From positions 1-6,402 of the forward strand of contig JACQUH010000130.1 in assembly GCA_016210375.1 (NCBI GenBank): 6,402 bases of DNA, given 5' to 3'. The translations under genes and the position numbers were made by a program. Position 1 is the stretch's first letter. Each line of letters opens with the position of its first letter. The notes under the pieces were generated by a model that worked only from the letters and a program-made list of their open reading frames with translations, had not been told where the DNA came from and made no database searches. Shown one piece after another: positions 4,201-6,402 of the stretch. The DNA comes from Chloroflexota bacterium (GTDB lineage: Bacteria; Chloroflexota; Dehalococcoidia; Lucifugimonadales; JACPCL1).

Positions 4201-6270
4201 ATGCTAAACCGCTGGTCGCAAACGGATGCCCAGGGCCTTTCGGACCTGGAGATGCTGGCCTACCAGAGCCGCCTGGTGGGGGCCGACCCGGCCCTGGTGG
4301 TCTGGGGCGGCGGCAACACCTCCCTGAAAGTCTCACGCCGGGATTTCCGGGGCCACGAGGTGCGGGCCATGCTCATCAAGGGCAGCGGCTCGGACATGAA
4401 GGCCGCCCAGCAAAAGGATTTCCCCGCGGTGCGCCTGGAAGACCTGCTGCCCCTCTTTGAGCGAGGCGAAATGTCCGACGAAGAGATGGTCGCTTACATG
4501 GAGAGGTGCCTTCTGGACCCCGGCTCGCCGAGGCCTTCCATTGAAACGCTGCTGCACGCCTTCCTCCCCCAGGCCAGCGTCGTGCACTCCCATGCCGACG
4601 CTATCCTGTCCCTGACCAACACGTCCAACCCCACGGGCATGGTCCGAGCAGCCCTGGGAGGCGATATCGTCGTCACGCCGTACCTGCGTCCGGGGTTCCT
4701 GCTCTCCAAACGGGTTGCCCAGGCCGCGCTCTCCAGGCCGAAGGCCAAAGGCGTGGTGCTGCTGAACCACGGCCTCGTCACCTGGGGGGCCGACCCCAAA
4801 GCCAGCTACGATACCCATATTGAGCTGGTGCGCAAGGCGGAGGAGTTTATCCAGCAACGCGCGGTGGGCAAGCTCCCCTTCGGCGGCGTCAAAGTGGAGC
4901 CCCTCTCCCGAGAGGAGCGGCGACGGGTAGCTGCCACGGTGACGCCAGGCCTGAGGTCTGCCCTGAGCGCCGCAGGCGAGAGCCGGACCCTCCTGCGTTT
5001 CGTAGAGGACGACCAGGTCCTGAGGTTCACTGGCTCCAAAGAGGGCAGAGAGGTGGCGAAGGCCGGCGCGGCCACGCCAGACCACTTGCTGAACACCAAG
5101 CGTGTCCCCCTGTGGGTGGAGGTGGAGGAGCCGTCGCATGAGGCGGAACTCCGGGATGCCCTGGAGCAGGACGCGGAGCGGTACCGACAGGAGTACACCC
5201 AGTGGTTCCGAGAGCACGCGGTGCCGGGCCTGGGCATGCGGGACCCGAGCCCCAGGATCATTACCGTCCCAGGCCTGGGCCTGTGGGTTGGGGGCCGCGA
5301 CGCCCGCGCCATAGAGGCGGCCTCGGACATCTACCACCACACCATCGCCATCATGGCCGGCGCGCAGTCCGTGGACGTCTACTCCTCGCTGACGATGAAG
5401 GACGCCTTTGAGGCAGAGTACTGGCCCCTGGAGCTGTACAAGCTGACGCTGCTGCCCCCCGAGGCTGAGCTTGCGAGAAAGGTGGCCTTCGTCACCGGCG
5501 CGGCGCGGGGCATTGGCAGGGCTGTGGCGCTGCGGTTGGTCCAGGCCGGCGCCCACGTGGCCCTAGCGGACCTGGACGCCGAGGGTGCAAAGGACGCAGC
5601 GGCCCAGGTCTGCAACGAGGCCGGCGCGGGCCGGTGCATCGCCCTGCCCCTGGACGTCGCCAGCCCGGAGCAGGTGGCTGCTGCCTTCCAGGAGACGGTG
5701 CTAGCCTTCGGCGGCGTGGACATCCTGGTCTCCAATGCGGGAATAGCGCCCTCGGGCACCCTGGACCAGCTATCCCTGGCCCAGTGGCAGAAGAGCCTGG
5801 ACGTGAACGCCACGGGGCACCTGCTGGTGGGCCAGGAGGCGGTGCGCATCATGCGGGAGCAGGGCCTGGGCGGCAGCCTGGTGTTCATCGCCACCAAGAA
5901 CGTGCTGGCCCCTGGCCGTGGCTTCGGGGCGTACAGCGCCGCCAAGGCCGCGGAAGCGCAGCTTGCACGGGTCTTTGCCCTGGAGAACGGGGCCTACGGC
6001 ATCCGCTCCAACATCGTCAACCCCGACGCCGTGTTCCATGACTCCGGCCTCTGGTCCCAGGAGCTGCGGGAGGAGCGGGCCCGCGCCCACGGCGTGCCGG
6101 TGGAGGCGCTGGAAGACTTCTATCGCCAGCGCAACCTGCTTCAGGCCTTCGTCACGCCCAGGGACGTGGCCGAGGCGGTCCTGTGGCTGGCCGGCGACCG
6201 CTCCGCCAAGACCACTGGGTGCATTATCACCGTGGACGGCGGCGTGCCAGAGGCGTTTCCAAGAGAATAG
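4201..6270 (+). CDS. Bifunctional class II aldolase / short-chain dehydrogenase (RhaD-ADH type)
   Basis: A complete 689-residue fusion. The N-terminal half is a class II (adducin-type) zinc aldolase: GGGNTS (36-41), likely catalytic E115, zinc ligands H129 and H131 in VVHSHADA, and H190 in LLNHG. The C-terminal part, from about residue 425, is a short-chain dehydrogenase: Rossmann motif TGAARGIG (432-439), D457 after strand 2 (suggesting NAD), SNAG (511-514), catalytic Y578 and K582 in YSAAK, and the family end block TTGCIITVDGGV. The closest family is the bifunctional rhamnulose-1-phosphate aldolase/alcohol dehydrogenase (TIGR02632 type), which splits the sugar phosphate to DHAP and lactaldehyde and oxidises the aldehyde. 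No rhamnose isomerase or kinase gene is in view, so the substrate is unproven. The classical SDR serine position appears to be T565 (FIATKN). ATG 4201 has SD AGAGG 8 nt upstream. The 3' end is repeated inverted just downstream. Confidence 0.93.
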   Translation: MLNRWSQTDAQGLSDLEMLAYQSRLVGADPALVVWGGGNTSLKVSRRDFRGHEVRAMLIKGSGSDMKAAQQKDFPAVRLEDLLPLFERGEMSDEEMVAYMERCLLDPGSPRPSIETLLHAFLPQASVVHSHADAILSLTNTSNPTGMVRAALGGDIVVTPYLRPGFLLSKRVAQAALSRPKAKGVVLLNHGLVTWGADPKASYDTHIELVRKAEEFIQQRAVGKLPFGGVKVEPLSREERRRVAATVTPGLRSALSAAGESRTLLRFVEDDQVLRFTGSKEGREVAKAGAATPDHLLNTKRVPLWVEVEEPSHEAELRDALEQDAERYRQEYTQWFREHAVPGLGMRDPSPRIITVPGLGLWVGGRDARAIEAASDIYHHTIAIMAGAQSVDVYSSLTMKDAFEAEYWPLELYKLTLLPPEAELARKVAFVTGAARGIGRAVALRLVQAGAHVALADLDAEGAKDAAAQVCNEAGAGRCIALPLDVASPEQVAAAFQETVLAFGGVDILVSNAGIAPSGTLDQLSLAQWQKSLDVNATGHLLVGQEAVRIMREQGLGGSLVFIATKNVLAPGRGFGAYSAAKAAEAQLARVFALENGAYGIRSNIVNPDAVFHDSGLWSQELREERARAHGVPVEALEDFYRQRNLLQAFVTPRDVAEAVLWLAGDRSAKTTGCIITVDGGVPEAFPRE

Positions 6271-6276
6271 GCGTGA

Positions 6277-6311
6277 GGAATCTGGGCACGGCGGAGCCGT
6301 GCCCAGATTCC
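6277..6311. repeat. 35-nt hairpin, second copy of the 149-183 element
   Basis: The 16-bp stem GGAATCTGGGCACGGC (6277-6292) and its exact complement (6296-6311) flank the loop GGA. All 32 stem bases equal those at 149-183; only the middle loop base differs (GGA here, GAA there). It starts 6 nt after the aldolase/SDR stop codon and 9 nt after the stop of the convergent partial copy, so it could end transcription from both sides. No U-tract follows on either strand. Confidence 0.93.
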
Positions 6312-6320
6312 ACACGCCTA

Positions 6321-6402
6321 TTATCTTGGAAACGCCTCAGGCACGCCGCCGTCCACGGTGATAATGCACCCAGTGGTCTTGGCGGAGCGGTCGCCGGCCA
6401 GC
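6321..6402 (-). CDS. 3' end of a second, convergent aldolase/SDR gene copy (partial)
   Basis: Reading the minus strand from the window edge gives the 26-residue C-terminus LAGDRSAKTTG...VPEAFPR and stop TAA (6323-6321). It is identical in protein to the end of the 4201-6270 gene except that the final Glu is lost because GAA became TAA. The other change inside the coding part (6339 against 6249) is a silent Pro codon change. That pattern fits a real, slightly diverged duplicate under selection, although two differences are too few to prove it. The rest of the gene lies beyond the window. The alternative is a fold-back artefact carrying errors. Confidence 0.6.
   Translation of the reverse strand, partial: LAGDRSAKTTGCIITVDGGVPEAFPR

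Larger units (their letters stand above)
6186..6402. repeat. Near-perfect long inverted repeat reaching the window edge
   Basis: Arms 6186-6292 and 6296-6402 (107 bp each, spacer 6293-6295) are reverse complements with no gaps and three mismatches: 6249/6339, 6265/6323 and 6276/6312. The left arm is the last 85 bp of the aldolase/SDR gene plus 22 bp downstream. The true right limit lies outside the window. It may reflect tail-to-tail duplicate genes or a fold-back junction created in the genome, the library or the assembly. Confidence 0.97.

Noticed and set aside
4333..5556. 407-codon minus-strand frame
   Set aside because: Antisense to the aldolase/SDR gene; its translation has no domain-like pattern.
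1..6402. CRISPR array, transposon ends or tRNA
   Set aside because: No regularly spaced repeats, transposase fragments or cloverleaf pattern were seen; the only repeats are the inverted and short direct repeats listed.

Overview
The window is about 6.4 kb of mostly GC-rich bacterial DNA with dense genes and strong Shine-Dalgarno (SD) sites. The LLM flavin oxidoreductase, GlcG-like protein, small DSP-type phosphatase and fused aldolase/SDR would fit an environmental Chloroflexota-type genome such as the SAR202 or Dehalococcoidia groups. That assignment is an inference from gene content, and no taxonomic marker is present.

Layout: 1-383 is non-coding, with a 30-bp perfect hairpin (135-197) and a TATAAT promoter (341-346). 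At 384-1178 (+) is a class I SAM-dependent methyltransferase, followed 6 nt later by a DSP/PTP-type phosphatase (1185-1625, +); the two look like an operon. Tail to tail with them, on the minus strand, is a GlcG/HbpS-family (DUF336) gene (1582-1983), which overlaps the phosphatase 3' end by 44 nt. Upstream of it on the same strand is an LLM-class flavin-dependent oxidoreductase (2058-3005) with two hairpins in its leader. Next, at 3198-4042 (-), is a broken proteasome/HslV-like Ntn-hydrolase gene lying in a visibly AT-richer patch. It has a clear SD, start codon and N-terminal Thr, but an in-frame TGA and a one-base frameshift cut it in two. Diverging from it is a complete bifunctional class II aldolase/short-chain dehydrogenase of the RhaD-ADH type (4201-6270, +).

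The most unusual feature is the right end. From the centre at 6294 the sequence turns back on itself: 6296-6402 is the reverse complement of 6186-6292 with only three mismatches and no gaps. The window therefore ends inside a second, convergent copy of the aldolase/SDR gene, or inside a fold-back artefact. The centre of this palindrome is a 35-nt hairpin that also occurs at 149-183, again at the centre of a larger perfect palindrome. The two copies differ in one loop base.

The genes do not form one obvious pathway. The methyltransferase and phosphatase probably share a transcript, the LLM and GlcG-like genes probably share another, and the aldolase/SDR gene has its own promoter region. No CRISPR array, tRNA, rRNA, transposase or phage gene is visible.
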